Shown: positions 35,144 to 43,437, counted from the stretch's first letter. The stretch is 64,000 bases of DNA from Marinimicrococcus sp033875255 (GCA_033875255.1 JAWZSN010000004.1:62001-126000), one strand, 5' to 3'. Translations and numbers: made by a program. The notes: generated by a model from the letters alone, not told the origin.

Positions 35144-36039
35144 TGCTCCTGCTCCTGTCCGGCGGCCTCGTCATCGAGGCTGCCCTTGCGCCGATGGCGG
35201 CGCTCCTCGTCCGCGACGCCGCGCGGATCGGCATCGAAGACGATCCGCTCCGGGCCGGAGAGCGCCAGGAAACGCCGGCCGCGGGCCCGGCCGATCAGGG
35301 TGAGCCCCGCCTTGCGGGCGAGCTCCACCCCCCAGGCGGTGAAGCCCGAGCGCGAGGTCAGCACCGGGATGCCCATCTGCACCGCCTTGATGACCATCTC
35401 CGAGGTGAGCCGGCCGGTCGTGTAGAAGATCTTGTCGTCGGGCGCGATGCCGTGCCGGAACATGTAGCCGGCGATCTTGTCGACCGCGTTATGGCGGCCG
35501 ACATCCTCCATGTAGACCAGCACCCGGTCCTCCTGGCACAGCACGCAGCCATGGATGGCGCCGGCCTTGAGATAGAGCGAGGGCAGGGTATTGATCTCGC
35601 GGGTCAGCCGGTAGAGCCAGCTGGTGCGGAACTCGACGTTCTCCGGCAGCCGGACCTGGTCGAACTTCTCCATGAGATCGCCAAAGACGGTGCCCTGGGC
35701 GCAGCCCGACGTGCGGACCTTCTTTTTCAGCTTCTCCTCGTAGTCGGTCTGGCGCTCGGTGCGCACCACCACCAGCTCGAGATCCTCGTCGTGCTCGACC
35801 GCCGTCACCCGGTCGTCGGGCGAGAGCATGTTCTGGTTCAAGAGATAGCCCAGCGCCAGATAGTCGGGGTGATCGCCGATCGTCATGACGGTGACGATCT
35901 CCTGGCCGTTCAGGAAGATCGTGAGCGGCCGCTCGTGGACGATTGCCGCCTCCACCCGCCGGCCTTCCTGGTCGAGGCCGGTGACGGGCTGGGTGAGGCG
36001 GGGATCCTCGGGGTCGGGAAGGAGAAGCGGATCGCTCAT
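35140..36039 (-). CDS. fdhD: Formate dehydrogenase accessory sulfurtransferase FdhD
   Basis: A 299-residue cytosolic protein that passes sulfur from the IscS desulfurase to the molybdenum cofactor, needed for active formate dehydrogenase. AGAIHGCVLCQEDRVLVYMEDVGRHNAVDK is the core signature; CVLC matches the functional Cys loop and GRHNAVDK binds the cofactor nucleotide. TTGRLTSEMVIKAVQMGIPVLTSRSG is also conserved. A first CxxxG-type Cys (TSGCAQGT) is present. The enzyme itself is not in the window. Confidence 0.95.
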   Translation of the reverse strand: MSDPLLLPDPEDPRLTQPVTGLDQEGRRVEAAIVHERPLTIFLNGQEIVTVMTIGDHPDYLALGYLLNQNMLSPDDRVTAVEHDEDLELVVVRTERQTDYEEKLKKKVRTSGCAQGTVFGDLMEKFDQVRLPENVEFRTSWLYRLTREINTLPSLYLKAGAIHGCVLCQEDRVLVYMEDVGRHNAVDKIAGYMFRHGIAPDDKIFYTTGRLTSEMVIKAVQMGIPVLTSRSGFTAWGVELARKAGLTLIGRARGRRFLALSGPERIVFDADPRGVADEERRHRRKGSLDDEAAGQEQEQ

Positions 36040-36134
36040 CGCACCGTCGATCGTTTGCGGAAGGGGCTAGAGCTAAGGTATGTGTCCGCTCCGCGCTTGA
36101 GAAGCGCCAGAACCGGGAACGAGATCCTACACCC

Positions 36135-38048
36135 ATGCCCGAGCCCCGAACGCCGCGTCGCCGGACCAGCCTCTTCCTCAGGCTCCTGGCCGGAATTCCG
36201 ACGCTGCTCGTCCTGCTGCTGGTCGGCTGGGCTGTCCTGTTCTTCGTGTTCTCGCCGGATCTGCCCGACACCGACGCGCTGTTCGAGGAGAGCGAGCAGG
36301 CGACCGTCACGGTTCTCGCCCGGGACGGCACGGTGCTGGCGCGCCGCGGCGCCGAAGGGCAGCGTTTCGTCGGCCTCGAGCAGGTCTCGCCGCGCCTCGT
36401 CGAGGCGGTGATCGCCACCGAGGACCAGCGCTTCTTCCGCCATTTCGGCGTCGACCCGATGGGGCTCGCCCGGGCGATGGTCGACAATCTGCGGGCCGGC
36501 AGCGTCGTGGCCGGCGGCAGCACCATCACCCAGCAGCTCGCCAAGAACCTCTATCTCAATCCCGAGCGCAACATCCGCCGCAAGCTCGAGGAGCTGATGC
36601 TGGCGCTGTGGCTGGAGGCGCGCCTCACCAAGGAGCAGATCCTCACCCTCTACCTCAACCGGGTCTATCTGGGAGCCGGCACCTACGGGGTGGAGGCGGC
36701 CTCGCAGCGCTATTTCGGCAAGCCGGCGGCCAATCTCAGCCTGCCCGAGGCGGCCATGGTCGCGGGGCTCCTGAAGGCACCCTCCTGGTATGCGCCGACC
36801 GCCGATCTCGACCGGGCCCGGCAACGCGCCTCGGTGGTGCTCTACCGCATGGTCGATGAGGGCTTCATCACGAAGGAGGAGGCCACGGCCGCCCGTGCCA
36901 GGCCGGCCAAGCTGGCGCCCGAGGGGCAGACGGACTTCGCCGGCCATTTCGTCGACTGGGTGCTGGAGGGGCTGAGCGACCATATCGGCAAGCCCGGCCG
37001 CGACCTGGTGGTGACGACGACCCTCGACCGCCAGATGCAGCTCGCGGCCGAGAAGGCCCTGCGCGAGGCCCTCGCGGGGGCGGCCGAGCGGCGCGCGGGC
37101 GAGGGTGCCCTTGTGCTGCTCGACACCTCGGGCGCGCTGCGCGCCATGGTGGGCGGCAGGAGCTATCGCAACAACCGCTTCAACCGCGCCGTCTACGCCA
37201 AGCGGCAGCCGGGCTCCGCCTTCAAGCCGTTCGTCTATCTGACGGCGCTGGAGGCCGGCTGGCGCCCCGGCTCGACGGTCGAGGACCGGCCCGTCAACGT
37301 GAAGGGCTGGAAGCCCGCGAATTTCAACGACAAGTACGAGGGCAGCATCACGCTCGCCCGCTCGCTCGCCCGCTCGTCCAACACCGCCGCGGTGAGGCTG
37401 ATCCAGGAGGTGGGGCCGCAGGAGGTCGTGAAGACGGCTCGCCAGCTGGGCATCGGCGTGCCGCTCCAGGCGGTGCCCTCGCTGGCGCTGGGCACCTCCG
37501 AGGTCTCGCTTCTGGAGCTCACCTCGGCCTACCAGCCGCTGGCCGCGGGCGGCGTGCGGCGTGCTCCCTTCGCCCTGCTCGAGGTGCGCGACGCGCGAGA
37601 CCGCACCCTCTACCGCCACGTGCCGGGCGAGGCGCGGGTCATTCCCGCGGGCCTTGCCGCCACCATGACCGACCTCCTGCGGGGTGTCGTCAGCGAGGGA
37701 ACCGGCAAGGCCGCCTCGCTCGGCCGCCGCCCCGCCGCCGGCAAGACCGGCACCACCCAGAACAGCCGCGATGCCTGGTTCGTGGGCTACAGCGGCGAGT
37801 ATGTGGCCGGCGTGTGGATCGGCAATGACGATGACAGCCCGATGAAAGGCGTCTCGGGCAGCAACCTGCCAGCCCAGGTCTGGCGCGATGTCATGGCCAC
37901 GACGCCCTGGGTCGAGCCGCCGCCGGTGGTGGCCTCGCGCGAGCCCGAGCGGCGGCCTGCCTCGCGGCGCCCGGTGCCGGCCGACTCCAAGGAACACGGC
38001 CTCGGCATGCTGTTCAACTGGATCGAGAAGACCTTCGGCGGCAGGTAG
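36135..38048 (+). CDS. Class A penicillin-binding protein (PBP1A-like)
   Basis: A 637-residue bifunctional peptidoglycan synthase. A short cytoplasmic tail and one membrane anchor (about residues 16-40) are followed by a GT51 glycosyltransferase domain with ATEDQRFFRHFGVD (catalytic Glu) and GGSTITQQLAKNLYL, then a transpeptidase domain with the nucleophile in QPGSAFKPF, SSNTAAV and GKTGTTQNSRDAWFVGY. The C-terminal tail is short and basic. It is monocistronic and ends just before the 38-43 kb repeat region. Confidence 0.95.
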   Translation: MPEPRTPRRRTSLFLRLLAGIPTLLVLLLVGWAVLFFVFSPDLPDTDALFEESEQATVTVLARDGTVLARRGAEGQRFVGLEQVSPRLVEAVIATEDQRFFRHFGVDPMGLARAMVDNLRAGSVVAGGSTITQQLAKNLYLNPERNIRRKLEELMLALWLEARLTKEQILTLYLNRVYLGAGTYGVEAASQRYFGKPAANLSLPEAAMVAGLLKAPSWYAPTADLDRARQRASVVLYRMVDEGFITKEEATAARARPAKLAPEGQTDFAGHFVDWVLEGLSDHIGKPGRDLVVTTTLDRQMQLAAEKALREALAGAAERRAGEGALVLLDTSGALRAMVGGRSYRNNRFNRAVYAKRQPGSAFKPFVYLTALEAGWRPGSTVEDRPVNVKGWKPANFNDKYEGSITLARSLARSSNTAAVRLIQEVGPQEVVKTARQLGIGVPLQAVPSLALGTSEVSLLELTSAYQPLAAGGVRRAPFALLEVRDARDRTLYRHVPGEARVIPAGLAATMTDLLRGVVSEGTGKAASLGRRPAAGKTGTTQNSRDAWFVGYSGEYVAGVWIGNDDDSPMKGVSGSNLPAQVWRDVMATTPWVEPPPVVASREPERRPASRRPVPADSKEHGLGMLFNWIEKTFGGR

Positions 38049-38093
38049 CAGCACCGCCCGCTCCGCCCCGCGATCCGCGACGGCATCGCGCCG

Positions 38094-38140
38094 CAAGGCG
38101 CTGCGCGGGGCTCTCTTCTCTTCTTCCTGTCGGACAGGCG
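38094..38140. repeat. Orphan left end of the dispersed repeat
   Basis: CAAGGCGCTGCGCGGGGC followed by TCTCTTCTCTTCTTCCTGTCGG matches the left end and pyrimidine tract of other copies. No partner right end appears before the next left end at 38296. It lies 46 bp after the PBP stop and could terminate that transcript. Confidence 0.7.
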
Positions 38141-38295
38141 GAGCCGGCAGACGAGTCGCCGCGCAGCCGCCGATGTTGCCAGGTATGATCAGCGGGAACG
38201 ACCGGCTGGAAGCCCGGAGGCGCCAAGCGGCGTGCGGGTGAGGTGCGGCGCGGGACCGACGGGGCGGCCGAGCGGGAGGAGAGGCCCGAGCCGCG

Positions 38296-38859
38296 CAAGG
38301 CGCTGCGCGCGGCTGCTTTTTCTCTTTTGTCGGTTGCGACCGTGCCTGTTCAATCTGTCTTTACCGATCGTCGCCATCCTGCTGGGGTGGGACTCCGCCG
38401 CCGCGAGACCCTGGGCGCGGCACCTCTCCCACCATCCGCGAGAATGCCACGGCAAAGGTTGAAGAACCGTGAACGGGCCGTGACGACCTGCCATGCGGCC
38501 CGGGACGCTCACAGGATCTTAACCCGCCCCTGCCATCCTGCTGGGGTGGGACTCCGCCTCCGCGAGAACCTGAGCGCGGCACCTCTTCCACCATCCGCGA
38601 GACTATAACGGCAAAGGTTGAAGAAGCGTGAGCAGCGCGCGGACGCCTGCCAACCGGCCCAGGACGCTCACAGGATCTTAACCCGGCCCCGCCATCCTGC
38701 TGGGGTGGGACTCCGCCGCCGCGAGACCCGGGGCGCCGCACCTCTCCCACCATCCGCCAGAATGGCCGACCAAGCCTTCAGGAAAGGTATAGACGCTCCG
38801 GCCCCGGCACCGCCGCCGAACAGACAGAATCAGAGAAAACAGCCGCGCGCAGCGCCTTG
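38296..38859. repeat. Dispersed repeat copy (564 bp) with three hairpin modules
   Basis: The left end is at 38296 and the inverted right end at 38842-38859. Three modules, each opening with TGCTGGGGTGGGACTCCGCC, begin near 38379, 38539 and 38698, a ~160-bp period. In the first, GGTGGGA (38386-38392) pairs with TCCCACC (38427-38433), and inside it GCCGCG (38400-38405) pairs with CGCGGC (38416-38421). Each module ends with AAGGTTGAAGAA or a variant. The leader of ORF copy A follows. Confidence 0.88.
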
Positions 38860-38953
38860 CGGGCGGTGCCGACGCGTCCCGCTGCGGCGAGTGGCATTTG
38901 TTCCTATGATCTGCTATCCTCGCCTCCTTCCTTCCCAACCTCGCGAGGATGTC
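38860..38953 (+). promoter_or_regulatory. Conserved leader of cassette ORF A with palindrome over the RBS
   Basis: A 94-bp leader shared with copies B and C (and partly D) contains TGGCATTTGTTCCTATGATC, TGCTATCCTCGC and the perfect palindrome CCTCGCGAGG (38939-38948), whose GAGG half is the only ribosome binding site, five bases before ATG. A TATGAT -10-like box lies at about 38913. The palindrome could be an operator or could hide the RBS in mRNA. Confidence 0.5.
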
Positions 38954-39826
38954 ATGGACAGTGCCGAGCAGCTCAGGGACGGTGTCACCTTTCGGCCGCG
39001 GCCGCTCATGGTGGCGTGGGCGGGGGAGGATCTGGCGCGGGCCGAGGGGCTGCGGGACAGTCTTCGGTGGCGCTACGATCCGCGCTGTGCGGTGGAGGTG
39101 CATTGGGGGCGGGAGATGATCTTCGCGATGCACCGCCAGGAGCGGCTGCGGGTGGTGGAGCTGCAGTGCGAGGAGCGGGCGGCGGTGTGTCCGGTGGAGG
39201 AGCGCCGCTCGGTGGCCGAGCAGGCGAGGATCTGGGGCCAGGCAAGGCGGCGGGCGCGGCAGGACTATTCGTTCGCCAAGGCGGAGCTGGCGGCGCTGAT
39301 CGAGCAGCGCGAGGTGCTGGTGGCCTCGCAGAGCTGGCCCGGCTATCTGCACGGGCTGTGCCGCGACAAGAGCGTGGCGCGGGCAGAAGCCAGGGCGCGG
39401 ATGGCCGAGCCCGGCCACGATCCGGCGAGCGACCCCGATCCGAAGAACCCGGTTTTCGTCGATCCCGAGGGCAGCGCCTTCATCGACGCAATCGAGGGTG
39501 CGGGTGGCGGCTTCGCCGCGGCGGCGTGGGACGGGCAGGGCGCGGTGGAGGGCGCGGCATCTCCCGGTGGCAAAGACGAACCCGACGCTCCGCCGCCTGC
39601 CGGCCTGAGCCCGTGGCGCACGCGCGTCCACATGGCCCGCGCCGCCGGCGCCGGTCCCGCGCCGGAGCTCGACCCCGCGGCCCCGCTCCGCCGCGGCAAG
39701 GACGAACCCGAGGAGCGGCCAGGCTGTCCCGCGACCGTTCACCCGCTGCCCGGCCGCTCCGCCGGCCGCCCGGGCGAAGGGGCCTTCGGAACCGATGGCG
39801 CCACGCGCGTCGTCGCCACGCCATGA
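38954..39826 (+). CDS. Cassette ORF A: protein of unknown function with GKDEP tail
   Basis: A 290-residue predicted soluble protein of no family I recognise. Residues ~1-180 are conserved with copy B: a globular N-terminus (FRPRPLMVAWAGEDLARAEG), AVEVHWGREMIFAMHRQERLRVVEL, and a charged helical part (EERRSVAEQARIWGQARRRARQDYSFAKAELAALIEQRE) ending GYLHGLCRDKSVARAEARARM. The tail is low-complexity, rich in Ala, Gly and Pro, and holds two GKDEP repeats. Between codon 20 and ~175, A and B differ at about 16 synonymous and 9 amino-acid-changing codons, which argues for a selected protein. Confidence 0.65.
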   Translation: MDSAEQLRDGVTFRPRPLMVAWAGEDLARAEGLRDSLRWRYDPRCAVEVHWGREMIFAMHRQERLRVVELQCEERAAVCPVEERRSVAEQARIWGQARRRARQDYSFAKAELAALIEQREVLVASQSWPGYLHGLCRDKSVARAEARARMAEPGHDPASDPDPKNPVFVDPEGSAFIDAIEGAGGGFAAAAWDGQGAVEGAASPGGKDEPDAPPPAGLSPWRTRVHMARAAGAGPAPELDPAAPLRRGKDEPEERPGCPATVHPLPGRSAGRPGEGAFGTDGATRVVATP

Positions 39827-40140
39827 GAGGCATGAACCTTTCGTTAATCTCACCCGGTACCACCGTCACGCGGCACTACTCCGCCGCTGAAAAGTCCGCG
39901 CGTCCCCATGGCGCAGGCCATCAGCACTGGCCCCGCCCCGAAGCTCGACCAGTCGGCTCCGCTCCGCCGTGGCAAAGTCGAACCCGAAGAGCGGCCGGGC
40001 GGTCCCGCGACCGTTCATCTGCGAATCATCGGAGCCGCCGGCCGCCCGGGCGAAGGACACGCTTCGCATTGACCAGACCCGCCAACTGCTCGGCGCGATG
40101 GGAAGGATCGATCACTTGTTCATCTCGCCTGGTGCCGAGT
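39827..40140. repeat. Duplicated ORF tail sequence behind copy A
   Basis: After the stop of ORF A a second stretch resembling the end of ORF B appears: a GGCAAAGTCGAACCCG motif near 39971, CGGCCGCCCGGGCGAAGGACACGC near 40044, CGCATTGACC, and TTGTTCATCTCGCCTGGTGCC near 40117. The last motif recurs at 41532 and in worn form at 39841, 42555 and 42820. No start codon or full ORF is present, so this is a partial duplication of a unit end. Confidence 0.65.
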
Positions 40141-40182
40141 CCACGCGGACGCCTGCCATGCGGCCCGGTACGTTCATGGTGC

Positions 40183-40525
40183 CTTAACCCGCCCCTGCCA
40201 TCCTGCTGGGGTGGGACTCCGCCGCCGCGAGAACCTGAGCGCGGCACCTCTTCCACCATCCGCGAGACTATAACGGCAAAGGTTGAAGAAGCGTGAACAG
40301 CGCGCGGACGCCTGCCAACCGGCCCCGGACGTTCACGGTGTCTTAACCCGGCCCTGCCATCCTGCTGGGGTGGGACTCCGCCGCCGAGAAGCTCTAGGTG
40401 CGGCACCTCTCCCACCGTCCGAGAGAATGGCTGAAAATCCTTCAGGAAGGGTAAAGGCTGCCCGGCCTCGGCACTGCCGCCAGACTGACAGAACCAGAGA
40501 AAAGAAAGCCGCGCGCAGCGCCTTG
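40183..40525. repeat. Two hairpin modules plus right inverted end
   Basis: Modules start near 40206 and 40364 with TGCTGGGGTGGGACTCCGCC, 158 bp apart. The right end GCCGCGCGCAGCGCCTTG is at 40508-40525. The matching left end is missing; the block instead joins the duplicated tail of copy A. It precedes the leader of ORF B exactly as the 38.3-38.86 kb block precedes ORF A. Confidence 0.82.
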
Positions 40526-40618
40526 CCGGCGGTGCCGGCATGTCCGGCTGCAGCATGTGGCATTTGTTCCTATCATCTGCTATTCTCGCGCTCCCCTCTC
40601 CAACCTCGCGAGGAAGCC
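40526..40618 (+). promoter_or_regulatory. Conserved leader of cassette ORF B
   Basis: It contains TGGCATTTGTTCCTATCATC, TGCTATTCTCGC and the palindrome CCTCGCGAGG at 40604-40613, five bases before ATG, as for copy A. The spacing from the repeat right end to ATG is 93 bp against 94 bp in A. Confidence 0.5.
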
Positions 40619-41485
40619 ATGGACCGTGCCGAGCACCCTGGGGACGCCGTCACCTTTCGACCGCGGCCGCTGGTCGTGGCGTGGGCGGGGGAGGATCTGG
40701 CGCGGGCCGAGGGGCTGCGGGACAGTCTCGGGTGGCGCTACGATCCGCGCTGTGCGGTGGAGGTGCATTGGGGGCGGGAGATGATCTTTTCGATGCACCG
40801 GCAGGAGCGGCTGCAGGTGCTGGAGCTGCAGTGCGAGGAGCGGGCGGCGGTGTGTCCGGTGGAGGAGCGCCGCTCGGTGGCCGAGCAGGCGAAGATCTGG
40901 GGCCAGGCGCGGCGGCGGGCGCGGCAGGACTATTCGTTCGCCAAGGCGGAGCTGGCGGCGCTGATCGAGCAGCGCGAGGTGCTGGTGGCCTCGCAGAGCT
41001 GGCCCGGTTATCTGCACGGGCTGTGCCGCGACAAGAGCGTCGCGCGGTCAGAAGCCCGGGCGCGCATGGCCGAGCCGGGGCACGATCCGGCCAGCGACCC
41101 GGACCCCAAGAACCCGGTTTTCGTCGATCCCGCGGGCAGCGCCTTCATCGACGGCATCGAGGGTGCGGCGGGAGGCTTCGCCGCGGCGGAGGCGTGGGAC
41201 GGGCGGCGCACGGCGGAGGGCGCCGCCACTGCGCCCGATGGCACGAACGAACCCGACGCTGCCCCGGATGCGGTCTCCGGCAGCCTGGGCCGCCCCAGCC
41301 CGTGGCGCACCCGCTGCCGCATGGCGCGCGCCGCCAGCACCGGCCCCGCCCCGGAGCTCTACCCCGCGGCACCGCTCCGGTGCGGCAAAGTCGAACCCGA
41401 GGGGCGGCGGGGGGCAGTCGCGACCGTTCATCTGCCAACCGTCGGAGCCGCCGGCCGCCCGGGCGAAGGACACGCGTCGCATTGA
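40619..41485 (+). CDS. Cassette ORF B: paralogue of ORF A
   Basis: A 288-residue paralogue of ORF A, near-identical over residues ~20-175 (VAWAGEDLARAEGLRDSLGWRYDPRCAVEVHWGREM...). The N-terminal 20 residues and the C-terminal tail have diverged most. The tail keeps GTNEP and GKVEP where A has GKDEP, and both share SPWRTR and GPAPEL blocks. No signal peptide, membrane span or known catalytic motif is seen. It is in the same orientation as A, ATG to ATG 1,665 bp, so the unit is tandemly repeated. Confidence 0.65.
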   Translation: MDRAEHPGDAVTFRPRPLVVAWAGEDLARAEGLRDSLGWRYDPRCAVEVHWGREMIFSMHRQERLQVLELQCEERAAVCPVEERRSVAEQAKIWGQARRRARQDYSFAKAELAALIEQREVLVASQSWPGYLHGLCRDKSVARSEARARMAEPGHDPASDPDPKNPVFVDPAGSAFIDGIEGAAGGFAAAEAWDGRRTAEGAATAPDGTNEPDAAPDAVSGSLGRPSPWRTRCRMARAASTGPAPELYPAAPLRCGKVEPEGRRGAVATVHLPTVGAAGRPGEGHASH

Positions 41486-41596
41486 CCGCGCCGCCAACTG
41501 GCTCAGCGCGGTGGCAGGGATCGATCCCTTGTTCATCTCGCCTGGTGCCAGGTCCACACCGCTGCCTGCCATCCGGCCCGGTAGGTTCACGCAGTC

Positions 41597-42093
41597 TTAA
41601 CCCGCCCCTGCCATCCTGCTGGGGTGGGACTCTGCCGCCGCGGAACCTTGGACGCGGCACCTCTTCCACCATCCGCGACAATATCACGGCAAAGGTTGAA
41701 GAAGCGTGAACCGGCGCGAGGGCCTGCCATGCGGCCCGAGACGTTCACGGTGTCTTAACCCGGACCCGCCATCCTGCTGGGGTGGGACTCCGCCGCCGGG
41801 AGACTTCTGCGGCGGCACCTTTCCCACCATCCGGGACGATGCTACGGCAAAGGTTGAGGATCGGCGAGCTGGCTGCGCAGGCCTGCCCGACAGCCCGGGA
41901 AATTCACACCGTCTTTACCCGCGCCTGTCATGCTGCTGGAGTGGGACTCTGCCGCCGCGAGACTCCTGTGGCGGCGCCTCTCCCACCATCCGCAAGAATG
42001 GCCGAGCAACCCTTACGAAAGGGTAAAGCCCGCCCGACCCAGGCGGTGCCGCCAGCCTGACAGAATCAGAAAGAGCAGCCGCGCAGCGCCTCG
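41597..42093. repeat. Three hairpin modules plus worn right end
   Basis: Modules start near 41619, 41777 and 41934 with TGCTGGGGTGGGACTC or a variant, ~158 bp apart. The right end at 42078-42093 reads GCCGCGCAGCGCCTCG, two bases shorter and with one change. Leader and start of ORF C follow. Confidence 0.8.
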
Positions 42094-42187
42094 CGGGCGA
42101 CGCCGGCGCGTCTGGCTGCGGCATCTGGCATTTATTCCTACCGTCTCCTATCCTCGCCTCCCTCTTTCCCAACCTCGCGAGGAAGCC

Positions 42188-42463
42188 ATGGACAGAGCCG
42201 GGCATCTTGGGGAGACCATCACCTTTCGGCCGCGGCCGCTCGTGGTGGCGTGGGCGGGGGAGGATCTGGCGCGGGCCAGGGGGCTGCGCGCCTACTCGCG
42301 GCAAAGACGAACCCGAGGCTCCCCTGGCCGCCGGCCTGAGCCCGTGGCGCACGCGCCGCCGGCACCGGCCTCGCCCCCGAGCTCGACCCCGCGGCGCCGC
42401 TCCGCCGTGGCAAAGACGAACCCGAGGGGCGGCAAGGGATACCCGCGACCGTTCACAGGCTAG
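42188..42463 (+). pseudogene. Cassette ORF C: truncated third copy
   Basis: The leader (TGGCATTTATTCC, CCTCGCGAGG at 42173-42182, ATG 42188) and the first ~33 codons (FRPRPLVVAWAGEDLARARGLR) match A and B. The sequence then jumps to the tail region: about 500 bp encoding the conserved core is deleted and the junction shifts the frame, so GGCAAAGACGAACCCG copies near 42300 and 42409 are no longer read as GKDEP. ATG to ATG from B is 1,569 bp. It is non-functional as a full protein. Confidence 0.75.
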
Positions 42464-43000
42464 CAGCCGGAGCCGCAACCCGCCGGGGCGACGGGTTCAC
42501 TCCGCAGTGACCGTACGAGGAGCCGTCTCCGCGTCATGAGAGGCCGGCCACCGTTTGTCGATCCCACCTGGCACCGCGTCACCCGGCACCGCGCTGCCGC
42601 TGTAAAGTCGAACCCGAGAGGCCGGTCGCCGTCCCCACTTTGCCTCACAGCTCCCTCGGACGGAGCGCGTGAAGCTCACGCTGACCGGATCGCCCGCTCC
42701 GGGGCCAGCAGGCGGGAAACTCGGACCTTGAGCGTGTTCCTGACCTGACAGAAGCAGAGCCGTGGGCAGGGGCCGCGGCGTGGGGCGAGGGTGCTTCCCC
42801 GCCACGGCAAGCCCATCAACCTTTCATTGATTCCACCTGGCGCCACTTCGACCCTACGGAGACCGTCACGGGCATCGGCACGGACGAACCCGACACGGCC
42901 ACGGCGTTGGCGCCCGCCCCGGCGGAAGCGGGCGGCAAACCCGAACCCGGGCCTCGCCTCGAGCTGACAAAAGGAGAGAAAGCAAGCCGCGCAGCGCCCG
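42464..43000. repeat. Worn tail repeats ending at a degenerate right end
   Basis: Three more GAACCCG-type motifs (near 42604, 42880 and 42934) and two worn copies of the CACCTGGCGCC tail motif (42562, 42834) occur here. A degenerate right end GCCGCGCAGCGCCC is at 42986, preceded by a polypurine tract. No coding frame is supported. The region ends 50 bp before the convergent DUF6460 gene. Confidence 0.65.
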
Positions 43001-43049
43001 CGGAGCGGAGGGGGCGGGTGCGCGTCATCGGCGTCAGCGGCGCAGGGGG

Positions 43050-43295
43050 TCAGCCCTTTTTCGATTTCAGCAGCCAGGAGATCAGCCACACCGGCACCAC
43101 CACCACGGCACCCAGCAGGATGTAGGTGACCGCGCGGCCGATATAGGTCTCGACATTGCCCACGAACTCCCGGGCCTGGTCGACGACCCAGCCCAGGATC
43201 TGCTGCGGCGAGATATCGAAGAAGGCCAGCACGGCGCCCACCACCAGCGACCAGATCAGGAGCTTGATGACGGTGCGAAAGTCGATCCGTGCCAT
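43050..43295 (-). CDS. DUF6460-like small inner-membrane protein
   Basis: An 81-residue protein with two hydrophobic helices (about residues 9-26 and 55-75): FRTVIKLLIWSLVVGAVLAFF and AVTYILLGAVVVVPVWLISWLLKS, joined by a loop DISPQQILGWVVDQAREFVGN. I believe it belongs to the DUF6460 group of alphaproteobacterial membrane proteins, with unknown function. The C-terminus is basic. It is convergent with the cassette region and divergent from the proline racemase homologue. Confidence 0.75.
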   Translation of the reverse strand: MARIDFRTVIKLLIWSLVVGAVLAFFDISPQQILGWVVDQAREFVGNVETYIGRAVTYILLGAVVVVPVWLISWLLKSKKG

Positions 43296-43437
43296 CGCTC
43301 AGCCTTGCTCCGGCACTGGGGAATGGGGGAAAGTCGTTGGCGCGAGGGGCATTGAAGAGACCGACCGGCTAGGGACATGCGTCGGGTGATATAGGCAAGC
43401 GAAAGCCCCCGAGGCAAGGCGGGCGGGAGGTCGGGCT

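Noticed and set aside
42188..42463. Third intact cassette protein
   Set aside because: The conserved core is deleted and the tail is out of frame.
38296..43000. Group II intron, retron or Rhs locus
   Set aside because: No reverse transcriptase, intron domain V, or Rhs core is present; the ORFs match none of these.
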